This document shows, in pieces, positions 34,515-42,033 of a stretch of 64,000 nt of DNA. The position numbers and the translations under genes are program-made. Every line of letters starts with the position of its first letter. The stretch's first letter is position 1. A model generated the notes under the pieces. The model ran no database searches, was not told where the DNA came from, and saw only the letters and a program-made list of their open reading frames with translations. Origin of the DNA: an uncultured Flavobacteriaceae bacterium (lineage in GTDB: Bacteria; Bacteroidota; Bacteroidia; Flavobacteriales; Flavobacteriaceae); assembly GCA_947500585.1 (NCBI GenBank), contig CANMSN010000003.1, positions 186,001 to 250,000 on the forward strand, given 5' to 3'.

Positions 34515-35408
34515 TTGTTCAGCATTAATCATATTGAAAATTCTAAAAAAGGAATAAATTGTTTAGAAATAACAAATTCTGTAAATAATTCTTTCGCAAA
34601 AATTGACTTGAATAAAGGCGCTAGTCTTCAAGAATTAGTTTTAAATAATAACGTTTTAATTGAAGATTTAGCTCCATTAGAATACAACAATACTTATGCA
34701 TCTTCTATCTTATTCCCTTTTGCTAACAGAATTGAAGATGGTGAATATATTTTTGATAAAGAAAAATACACGTTTGAGATTAATGAAATAGCAAATAACA
34801 ACGCATTGCATGGATTAGTATTTTATAAAACATTTAAAATTTTAGATCAAAAGACAGATCAAGATTCTGCATCCGTAAAACTTATATATAATGAAGGAAA
34901 TGAGGCAATTGGGTTTCCTTACACCTATTCCATTCAGTTAGAATACATAATATCAAAAAGTACTTTAGATTTAAAAGTTACAATTACCAATACGCATTCA
35001 AAACCCTTTCCTTTTACTTTAGGTTGGCATCCTTATTTTATTTCAAAAAACCTGAGTGAAAGCCATTTAACATTCAAGAGCTCTAAAAAAATAGTTTTTA
35101 ATGATAGAATGATTACATCTGGTACAAAAAATGTAAATACATCATCTCTAAAAATAGAAAATAAACAATTAGACGATTGTTGGATTTTAGATGACACCAA
35201 AGTTGTATTTCAAACTCCAGATTATAATTTGCAAATACTTTCTACAGAAAAAAACAGTTTCTTACAAGCTTATACACCACCAAGAAAAAACACCATTGCT
35301 ATTGAGCCAACTACGGGTGTTTCTAACAGTTTTAATAATAAAATAGGATTACAGACTCTAGATCCGAAAGATTCTTATCAACTAACTTGGACACTAAAAT
35401 TAGATTAA
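34515..35408 (+). CDS. galM: Aldose 1-epimerase (galactose mutarotase family)
   Basis: A 297-residue beta-sandwich epimerase. It shows FPFANRIEDGEY (substrate Arg), NALHGLVFYKTF with the catalytic-type His, FTLGWHPYF with the second His, and the C-terminal IAIEPTTGVSNSFNN with the catalytic-type Glu. It equilibrates alpha- and beta-galactose for galactokinase. No ATG is available: the frame is closed by TAA at 34500-34502 and the best start is TTG at 34515. It is the first gene of the galM-galK-galT operon, 18 bases before galK. Confidence 0.9.
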   Translation: MFSINHIENSKKGINCLEITNSVNNSFAKIDLNKGASLQELVLNNNVLIEDLAPLEYNNTYASSILFPFANRIEDGEYIFDKEKYTFEINEIANNNALHGLVFYKTFKILDQKTDQDSASVKLIYNEGNEAIGFPYTYSIQLEYIISKSTLDLKVTITNTHSKPFPFTLGWHPYFISKNLSESHLTFKSSKKIVFNDRMITSGTKNVNTSSLKIENKQLDDCWILDDTKVVFQTPDYNLQILSTEKNSFLQAYTPPRKNTIAIEPTTGVSNSFNNKIGLQTLDPKDSYQLTWTLKLD

Positions 35409-35426
35409 AAAATTAGACTAAATATT

Positions 35427-36575
35427 ATGAATACTGACCTAGCCAAAAGCATTAAAGCTAAATTTAAAGACACTCACAATACAGATCCGTTAATGGTGTT
35501 TTCCCCTGGACGTATCAATATTATTGGTGAACATACCGATTACAATGATGGTTTTGTATTTCCTGCAGCTGTAAATAAAGGTATAATAGCTGCTTTAAGT
35601 AAAAGTGATTCAGATAAAAGTACTGTATATGCTTCAGATTTTGATGAAACCATAAAATTCTCTGTTAATAACATAGCGCCCTTACCCAAAGAAAGTTGGG
35701 GGAATTATATTTTAGGAGTCATTGCCGAAATTAATAAAAAAGGAAAAACAGTTGGTAACTTTAATATGGTTTTTGGTGGCGATATTCCATCAGGCTCAGG
35801 TATGTCATCATCTGCTGCTTTAGAAAATAGTGTCGTTTTGGGTTTAAATGAGTTATTCGATTTGGGCTTAACTAAAACTGAAATGATTTTTATTTCGCAA
35901 AAAGCAGAACATAACTATGTTGGAGTTAATTGTGGTATTATGGACCAATATGCAAGTATGTTTGGGGTAAAAAACCATGCGCTCTTATTAGATTGTCGTT
36001 CTATTGAAGCAAAACCATTTGAAATTAATTTTAAAGATCATGAACTTATGCTTATCAACACAAATGTAAAGCATAGTTTATCTGATAGCGCATATAATGA
36101 TAGACGTGCTGTTTGTGAAAAAATTTCAGAAATGCTTGATATAAAAGCTTTAAGAGACGCTTCAGAAGATGATTTATTTGAAATAAAAAACAAAGTTAGT
36201 GATGAAGATTATCAAAAAGCATTGTTTGTGATCCAGGAAAACGAGCGTGCAGAAAAAGCGTCAAAAGCTATGCTAGATGGTAACTTAGAAGAACTAGGAA
36301 AGCTCATTTACGGTTCTCATGATGGTTTGCAAAACCAATACAAAGTAAGTTGTGACGAATTAGATTTTCTAGTAGAACAAACAAAACTTAATAAACATAT
36401 TTTAGGAGCACGAATGATGGGCGGAGGTTTTGGTGGTTGTACCATTAATTTAATTGAAAAAAACGAAGTAAAAGCATTTAAACTATTTATTTCTGAGGCC
36501 TATAAAAATAAATTTAATAAAGATTGCTCTATTTATTCTGTTGAACTTTCGGATGGGACCCATAAAATAAATTAA
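35427..36575 (+). CDS. galK: Galactokinase
   Basis: A 382-residue GHMP kinase matching E. coli GalK in length. The galactokinase signature PGRINIIGEHTDYNDG is at about 27-42, the ATP-binding GHMP loop SGSGMSSSAALE near 126, the catalytic Asp in NCGIMDQYASMFG, and MMGGGFGGC at the C-terminus. It phosphorylates alpha-D-galactose to galactose 1-phosphate in the Leloir pathway. It lies 18 bases after galM and 16 before galT. Confidence 0.98.
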   Translation: MNTDLAKSIKAKFKDTHNTDPLMVFSPGRINIIGEHTDYNDGFVFPAAVNKGIIAALSKSDSDKSTVYASDFDETIKFSVNNIAPLPKESWGNYILGVIAEINKKGKTVGNFNMVFGGDIPSGSGMSSSAALENSVVLGLNELFDLGLTKTEMIFISQKAEHNYVGVNCGIMDQYASMFGVKNHALLLDCRSIEAKPFEINFKDHELMLINTNVKHSLSDSAYNDRRAVCEKISEMLDIKALRDASEDDLFEIKNKVSDEDYQKALFVIQENERAEKASKAMLDGNLEELGKLIYGSHDGLQNQYKVSCDELDFLVEQTKLNKHILGARMMGGGFGGCTINLIEKNEVKAFKLFISEAYKNKFNKDCSIYSVELSDGTHKIN

Positions 36576-36591
36576 TTCACACCATATTCTA

Positions 36592-37611
36592 ATGAATACA
36601 GATTTACAAGATTTTTCGCATAAACGATTCAATATACTTACTGGAGAATGGGTTTTAGTATCACCGCATCGTGCAAAAAGGCCATGGCAGGGACAAAATG
36701 AAGCTGTGAATAATGATGTGCGTCCAACTCACGATCCAACATGCTATTTATGTTCTGGAAATACAAGAATTAATGGGGAAATAAACCCAAATTATAAAGA
36801 TGTATTTGTTTTTACTAATGATTTTGGTGCACTTCAAACAACCTCAAAAGTGTTTTCTATAGAAGATGGTTTATTAACTGCTAAAAGCGAGCAAGGTATT
36901 TGTAAAGTTATTTGCTTTAGTCCAGACCATTCCAAAAGTTTGGCAGACATGGCTCCAAAAGATATAGAAAAAGTAATTTATGCATGGCAAAAAGAATATA
37001 AAGCACTTGGTGAAAATGATTTAATAAACTATGTCCAAATCTTTGAAAACAAAGGTGCTGTAATGGGTTGTAGTAATCCGCATCCGCATGGTCAAATTTG
37101 GAGTCAATCTACACTTCCAAACGAAGTAGACAAGAAACACAAACAGCAATTAAATTATTTCAATAAAAATAATACCAGTCTTTTAGGAGATTATTTAGCT
37201 CAAGAATTAGAAAAACAAGAACGTATTATTTATGAAAATGAGGCTTTTGTAGTACTAGTTCCATTTTGGGCGGTATGGCCTTTTGAAGCCATGATAGTTC
37301 CTAAAAAACATAAAAAAAATATTCTTGAATTAGACGATGATGAATCTTATCTTTTTGCCGAAGCTATTTCTGTTTTAACTAAGGCTTACGATAAATTATT
37401 CAATACATCTTTTCCATATTCAAGTGGAATTCATCAGGCACCAACTAATGGAGAAGCAAATACGCATTGGCACATGCACATGAGTTTTTATCCGCCTTTG
37501 TTACGAAGTGCTTCGGTAAAGAAATTTATGGTAGGTTATGAAATGTTTGGATCTCCTCAACGAGATATTACTGCTGAAACTGCTGTTAAAATGATAAAAG
37601 ATTTAATTTAG
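36592..37611 (+). CDS. galT: Galactose-1-phosphate uridylyltransferase
   Basis: A 339-residue HIT-superfamily transferase. The catalytic His-Pro-His is at 164-166 (NPHPHGQIW), the same numbering as in E. coli. Zinc-type Cys51 and Cys54 (CYLC) are present, as is the C-terminal THWHMHMSFYPP. It exchanges UDP between glucose and galactose 1-phosphates. UDP-galactose 4-epimerase (galE) is not in the window and must be encoded elsewhere for the cycle to run. Confidence 0.98.
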   Translation: MNTDLQDFSHKRFNILTGEWVLVSPHRAKRPWQGQNEAVNNDVRPTHDPTCYLCSGNTRINGEINPNYKDVFVFTNDFGALQTTSKVFSIEDGLLTAKSEQGICKVICFSPDHSKSLADMAPKDIEKVIYAWQKEYKALGENDLINYVQIFENKGAVMGCSNPHPHGQIWSQSTLPNEVDKKHKQQLNYFNKNNTSLLGDYLAQELEKQERIIYENEAFVVLVPFWAVWPFEAMIVPKKHKKNILELDDDESYLFAEAISVLTKAYDKLFNTSFPYSSGIHQAPTNGEANTHWHMHMSFYPPLLRSASVKKFMVGYEMFGSPQRDITAETAVKMIKDLI

Positions 37612-37700
37612 ATTCCCGTTTTCACTTCGACTTCGCAAGGTGAACACTCGGGAATGACAATTTTAACGGAAACCCCGATAGTGAGTCGAAGAATCTTTTT
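37612..37700. repeat. REP-like intergenic hairpin element
   Basis: Directly after the galT stop, ATTCCCG (37612-37618) and CGGGAAT (37649-37655) form the outer arms of an inverted repeat. Nested TTCAC/GTGAA arms are at 37621-37625 and 37640-37644. The context GGGAATGACAA and the GTCGAAGAATC tail at about 37684-37694 resemble dispersed intergenic repeats common in Flavobacteriaceae genomes. It lies between two convergent genes and may also terminate transcription. Only one copy is seen in the window. Confidence 0.55.
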
Positions 37701-37703
37701 CTA

Positions 37704-38324
37704 TTAAAATATTTCCAAACTCCCTTTACCTTCTCTAACAATAATGGGGTCGTCTTCCGACAAATCAATAACGGTTGAAGGTTCGTTGTCTCCATAACCA
37801 CCATCGATAACTAAATCGACTAAATCTTCCCATTTTTCTAAGATAAGCTCAGGATCTGTAGTGTACTCTAAAACTTCATCTTCATCACGAATAGATGTTG
37901 ATATAATCGGATTACCCAGTCGTTTTACAATTTCTGTTGCAATATTATTATTAGGCACACGAATACCAACTGTTTTTTTCTTTTTAAATGGGTTTGGTAA
38001 CGATTTTGAACCTGGTAAAATAAAAGTATATGGCCCTGGAAGAGCTCTTTTCAATATTTTAAACGTTGATGTATCAATTTGCTTAACATAATCACTTAAA
38101 TTGCTCAGATCATGACATATGAAAGAAAAATTAGCTTTTTCAAGTTTCACTCCCTTAATTCTAGCAACGCGTTCTAAAGCTTTTAAATTTGTTATATCAC
38201 AACCTAAACCATAAACAGTGTCTGTAGGATAAATTATAAGTCCACCCTTTTTTAATATGGCTACTACCCTTTCAATCTCTTTAGGATTAGGGTTTTCTTC
38301 ATATATTCTAACAAATTCAGCCAT
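37704..38324 (-). CDS. L-threonylcarbamoyladenylate synthase (Sua5/YciO/YrdC family)
   Basis: A 206-residue protein made of a single YrdC domain: GGLIIYPTDTVYGLGCD, ARIKGV, LPGPYTFILPGS, VGIRVPNN, and a final STVIDLS. The family makes threonylcarbamoyl-AMP from threonine, bicarbonate and ATP for tRNA t6A modification. It lacks the Sua5 C-terminal domain, as do YrdC and YciO, so a YciO-like paralogue is possible. The gene stands alone, convergent with galT. Confidence 0.9.
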   Translation of the reverse strand: MAEFVRIYEENPNPKEIERVVAILKKGGLIIYPTDTVYGLGCDITNLKALERVARIKGVKLEKANFSFICHDLSNLSDYVKQIDTSTFKILKRALPGPYTFILPGSKSLPNPFKKKKTVGIRVPNNNIATEIVKRLGNPIISTSIRDEDEVLEYTTDPELILEKWEDLVDLVIDGGYGDNEPSTVIDLSEDDPIIVREGKGSLEIF

Positions 38325-38371
38325 AATAACTATCTTGCAATTGCGTTTACAAAGTAAATATTATTTTTGTT

Positions 38372-39241
38372 ATGAAAAGTTTATTAAGGAATTTCTTTGG
38401 TATAATTTTTATTATTTTTTTATCTGGCTGTTCAAATGAATCAGTTGAAAAAGAGGTAGTTGTTGATGGCTTAGACCCTTCAAAGTACTACGAAGAATTA
38501 AATATTGAATATGGTGATGATATCAATCAAAAATTCGATTTATACTTACCGGCAAACAGATCTACCTCTACTAAAATAATGGTTTTAGTTCATGGTGGTG
38601 GTTGGGTTTCTGGTGATAAAAGCGATTTAAACCCTGTTAAAGATTTAATCCGTTTTGACTTACCAAACTTAGCCATCGTGAATATAAATTACAGATTAGC
38701 GGATGCGAACAACAAACCTTACCCCATGCAAATTGAAGATATTACTTCAATTATAAATTACCTTAAAGAGAACAAATCTAAATATATAATTTCTGAAGAC
38801 ATTGGTTTTATAGGTACTAGCGCTGGTGCACATTTATCACTTTTATGGAGCTATGCTTTTGATACTAACAAAAAAGTAGATATGGTTTGTAGTATTGTAG
38901 GTCCTACTAATTTTACAGACCCTGCTTATTTAAATAATACAAGTCCAGAGTTACAAGCCATACTCAATTTATTTGGAGGAGAGCTTTCAATTCCATTTTT
39001 AGAAGAAGCCAGTCCTTTTCATCAATTAACAGCAGAAGCACCTCCAACTATTTTATTTTATGGTGGGCAAGACCCTTTAATACCAACAACCCAAGGAACA
39101 GATTTACGAGATAAATTACAAAACTTAGGAGTAACCCATGAGTTTACTTTATACGAAAACGAAGGTCATGGCTGGGAAGGATTAAACTTCCTAGACACAT
39201 GGACAAAACTTAAAGTTTTCACAAATAATCATTTAAAGTAA
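38372..39241 (+). CDS. Alpha/beta-hydrolase esterase, lipoprotein
   Basis: A 289-residue protein with a lipobox (LSGC, Cys20), hence exported. The alpha/beta-hydrolase features are HGGGW oxyanion motif (74-78), nucleophile elbow GTSAG with Ser150, Asp in GGQDPLIP, and His in NEGHGWEG. This pattern is that of BD-FAE/hormone-sensitive-lipase type carbohydrate or lipid esterases. The substrate is unknown, and it lies away from the sugar loci. It opens a co-directional group of three exported proteins. Confidence 0.88.
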   Translation: MKSLLRNFFGIIFIIFLSGCSNESVEKEVVVDGLDPSKYYEELNIEYGDDINQKFDLYLPANRSTSTKIMVLVHGGGWVSGDKSDLNPVKDLIRFDLPNLAIVNINYRLADANNKPYPMQIEDITSIINYLKENKSKYIISEDIGFIGTSAGAHLSLLWSYAFDTNKKVDMVCSIVGPTNFTDPAYLNNTSPELQAILNLFGGELSIPFLEEASPFHQLTAEAPPTILFYGGQDPLIPTTQGTDLRDKLQNLGVTHEFTLYENEGHGWEGLNFLDTWTKLKVFTNNHLK

Positions 39242-39282
39242 CTTTTTGTAACAATTCATTATTAAATTAGTCTTAATTGTAT

Positions 39283-40251
39283 ATGTCAAGACTTCTTTAC
39301 TCCATATTACTTATTATTTTATGCATTCCGAAAACTTATGCTAACGAAGTTGTTACCCATAACCCAATTCTTTTTACAAAAGCCGAAGTTTTAAATAAAT
39401 ATACCACCAGAATTCCTTTTAAACTCGTAGATCACTTAATAGTAGTTGAGGCTGAACTCATGGATATTAGAGGAAACTTTATTATTGATACAGGTTCAGA
39501 AAACATGATTTTAAATAAAGTTCACTTTTCTAATCTCTATGAAAGCCAGAGGAGTGACCAAAATACTTCTGGTGTTTTACAAGCTATCGATAACCCCTAT
39601 CATAAAAGAATAAAGGAGTTCGCACTAAATAGCTTTAAGCTACAAAATAGAACTTCAGATATTATAAATTTATCACACATTGAAAAAAGTAAAAAAATAA
39701 AACTCCTAGGTATTATTGGATACAGTATTTTAAAAGATTATGAAGTTTTTATAGATTTATACTTAAACCAAATAACACTCACCAAAGTTGATAAATTTGG
39801 TAATAAACTTAACAGTAATGTTTATTTAGAGAAAATAGTTGATAGCTTAGATTTTACATTAAAAAATCATACTATAGTTGTAAACGGAACCATTAATTAC
39901 CAGAAAGTTAGACTTGGTATTGATAGTGCAGCAGAGTTTAATCAAATAAATAAGAGTGTAAATAAAAATGCATTAAAATACTTTATTCCTAAGAAACGAA
40001 TGCGGTTAACAGGTATAGGGAATAGAAAAATTGAAGTATTGGCAGGAAAATTGCATCGTGTAAAATTAAGTAAAACAACGTATTTTGGACCTATGTTTAC
40101 TGTTTTAACAAATTTAAATAAAATGAATGAAGCCTTTGGTACCGATTTAGATGGTATTTTAGGCTATGAATTTTTTGCTCAAAAAAGAACAATTATAAAT
40201 TATCAAAAAGAAAAATTGTATTTTATAAATTACCCATTAAATCATCAGTGA
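39283..40251 (+). CDS. Exported retropepsin-like aspartyl protease family protein
   Basis: I choose the ATG at 39283, with a clean signal peptide (MSRLLYSILLIILCIPKTYA), over the in-frame TTG six bases earlier. The protein has two pepsin-like halves. The first carries IIDTGSENM, the hallmark Asp-Thr-Gly; the second has GIDSAAEFN, where the Thr-Gly is replaced. A further C-terminal block is GILGYEFFAQKRTIINY, typical of bacterial gag-asp-type proteins. With only one canonical active Asp motif, activity might be altered. It overlaps the next gene by four bases (GTGA). Confidence 0.75.
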   Translation: MSRLLYSILLIILCIPKTYANEVVTHNPILFTKAEVLNKYTTRIPFKLVDHLIVVEAELMDIRGNFIIDTGSENMILNKVHFSNLYESQRSDQNTSGVLQAIDNPYHKRIKEFALNSFKLQNRTSDIINLSHIEKSKKIKLLGIIGYSILKDYEVFIDLYLNQITLTKVDKFGNKLNSNVYLEKIVDSLDFTLKNHTIVVNGTINYQKVRLGIDSAAEFNQINKSVNKNALKYFIPKKRMRLTGIGNRKIEVLAGKLHRVKLSKTTYFGPMFTVLTNLNKMNEAFGTDLDGILGYEFFAQKRTIINYQKEKLYFINYPLNHQ

Positions 40252-41216
40252 AGCATTTAATTTCACATACTATATATTTACTTTTCATTTTTATTGGTTT
40301 TTATTCATTCGCACAAAAAGATGGATTTAAAGGTTATAAAATAGAAAATGACACTGTGGTGTTTACATTTAATGCCAAGGACTACTCTAAATTTACAAGA
40401 GAATACACAGGACAATCCCTTGATTTTAATGATTTTGATATTGAAAATGTTGCAGTTTCAGGAGATTTTAACCTTTGGTCTAGGGACAACTGGAAAATGA
40501 AACAAATAGATGAATACATCTATGAGCTTAGAAAAAGTATTAGCGATTTTACAGATGAATTTTCTTGGGAATTTAAATTTGTAATAAACAATTCTTTTTG
40601 GGCAGAACCTTCAAAAAATATTCCCAATATTACTAAAGCCATAAAAAATGGGCGTAAAATTCGTGGCATTTATAATTTAAAAATGTACACCGCTTATCCT
40701 GATAAAAATGGAAATGCAAGCTTTAAATTAAAAGGCTTTAAAGATGCTAAAAAAGTAATTTTAGCAGGATCTTTCAATAAATGGGATGAGCATCTTTTTG
40801 AAATGAATAAAACGGATAATGGCTGGGAACTCACTTTACAAATGAAACCCGACATTTATCAATACCGTTTTATTGTAGATGGCCATTGGATGGAAGACCC
40901 AGATAATAACAACAAAACCAAAAATGAGTTTAATGAATTCAATTCTGTAATTAATATTAAAGAATACACAACGTTTAAACTTAGAGGTTACACCAATGCA
41001 AAAAAAGTGGTTTTAGCTGGGTCTTTTAATAACTGGAATGAAACAGATTTTGTGATGCGAAAAATGGATTACGGTTGGAAATATGTTGTTCCCTTATCTG
41101 GCGGTAAGCACCATTATAAATTTATTGTTGATGGTGAATGGATAACCGACCCAAATAATACAGTAAAAGAACATGATGGAAATGGTCATGTTAATTCTGT
41201 TTGTATGGTGAAATAA
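40248..41216 (+). CDS. Secreted protein with three glycogen-binding-like (AMPK/CBM48 E-set) domains
   Basis: A 322-residue protein starting with GTG inside the stop of the previous gene and carrying a signal peptide (about 1-22). Three E-set repeats follow: VAVSGDFNLWSRDNWKMK (degenerate), KKVILAGSFNKWDEHLFEMN and KKVVLAGSFNNWNETDFVMR, the last two each ending in a YRFIVDGHWMEDPDN-like strand. This is the fold of AMPK/CBM48 glycogen-binding domains. No catalytic domain is attached. A role in binding starch-like glucans at the surface is plausible but unproven. Confidence 0.82.
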   Translation: MKHLISHTIYLLFIFIGFYSFAQKDGFKGYKIENDTVVFTFNAKDYSKFTREYTGQSLDFNDFDIENVAVSGDFNLWSRDNWKMKQIDEYIYELRKSISDFTDEFSWEFKFVINNSFWAEPSKNIPNITKAIKNGRKIRGIYNLKMYTAYPDKNGNASFKLKGFKDAKKVILAGSFNKWDEHLFEMNKTDNGWELTLQMKPDIYQYRFIVDGHWMEDPDNNNKTKNEFNEFNSVINIKEYTTFKLRGYTNAKKVVLAGSFNNWNETDFVMRKMDYGWKYVVPLSGGKHHYKFIVDGEWITDPNNTVKEHDGNGHVNSVCMVK

Positions 41217-41220
41217 TAAC

Positions 41221-41940
41221 TTAACGCATTCCTCCTCCTCTTTGACCGCCACCTCTTTGACCTCGTCCCATGCCTCCTGACATCTGACCTTGATTTTGAT
41301 TATTAGATTGCGGTTTAGGATTAAGATCTTCTTTTATATCTTCCTGATACTTAAGCCACTTATTATACTTTTTTTCGCTTAACAAAGCTTCCAATCTATT
41401 GTTAAGTTTATTTTCTTCTTCTCTAACGGCTATTCTTGCAGGTTGTGTTTTTTCTCTTGCTAGTTTTCTAGCTTTAGACATAGGATTATCGTCTTCTGCT
41501 CCAGAATTCTCTCCTCTTTCCATACGTGAACCTCCCATTTGCCCTTGACCACCTCCTCTATTATCCTGTCTGTTGGCCATACTAGATTTGATTATAGTAT
41601 TCATAAAAACGTTAAGCGTATCAAAATTATCTTTATTCAATAAAGCAATCTCATTTATATTATTATTATAATTGGATACGGCTCTTTTTATGTCTAATTC
41701 TAAATCCTTTTCCTTTTTTTTAAGCTTTAGTTTTTTAATTACTTCTGCAGTATCATAATTAAAAATACCTACTGTTTTTGCAGCATCAAACTCTGGAATT
41801 TCTCTTTGTTGTTGCATACCGCCTCCACCTTGGCCACCACCTCGCATTCCGCCACCTTGCATACCACCACCTCCACCTCCTGGTTGTGCATATACTAAAC
41901 TAAAACTAAGTGTTATTACTATTGATAAAAGTACTCTCAT
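41221..41940 (-). CDS. Exported Gly/Met/Gln-rich protein with Spy-like helical core
   Basis: A 239-residue protein with a signal peptide (about 1-18). It has low-complexity Gly-, Met- and Gln-rich stretches at both ends (residues 20-47 and about 205-239) and a charged, helical core. The core ends in NRLEALLSEKKYNKWLKYQ, reminiscent of the LTxxQ/Spy-type periplasmic chaperones. Family assignment is tentative. The stop is only four bases from the convergent stop of the E-set gene. Confidence 0.6.
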   Translation of the reverse strand: MRVLLSIVITLSFSLVYAQPGGGGGGMQGGGMRGGGQGGGGMQQQREIPEFDAAKTVGIFNYDTAEVIKKLKLKKKEKDLELDIKRAVSNYNNNINEIALLNKDNFDTLNVFMNTIIKSSMANRQDNRGGGQGQMGGSRMERGENSGAEDDNPMSKARKLAREKTQPARIAVREEENKLNNRLEALLSEKKYNKWLKYQEDIKEDLNPKPQSNNQNQGQMSGGMGRGQRGGGQRGGGMR

Positions 41941-42033
41941 AATGTTTTTTAATTTTTGATTATGTGGTTAAGATGCGCTTTAAGACTAAAACTTTTGCTC
42001 TTAACAAGTATTTAACATAAACATGTGAAATGC

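Noticed and set aside
37622-37804. 60-codon minus-strand frame overlapping the REP-like element and the YrdC gene end
   Set aside because: It lies mostly in the repeat and in another frame of a real gene, and its product has no features.
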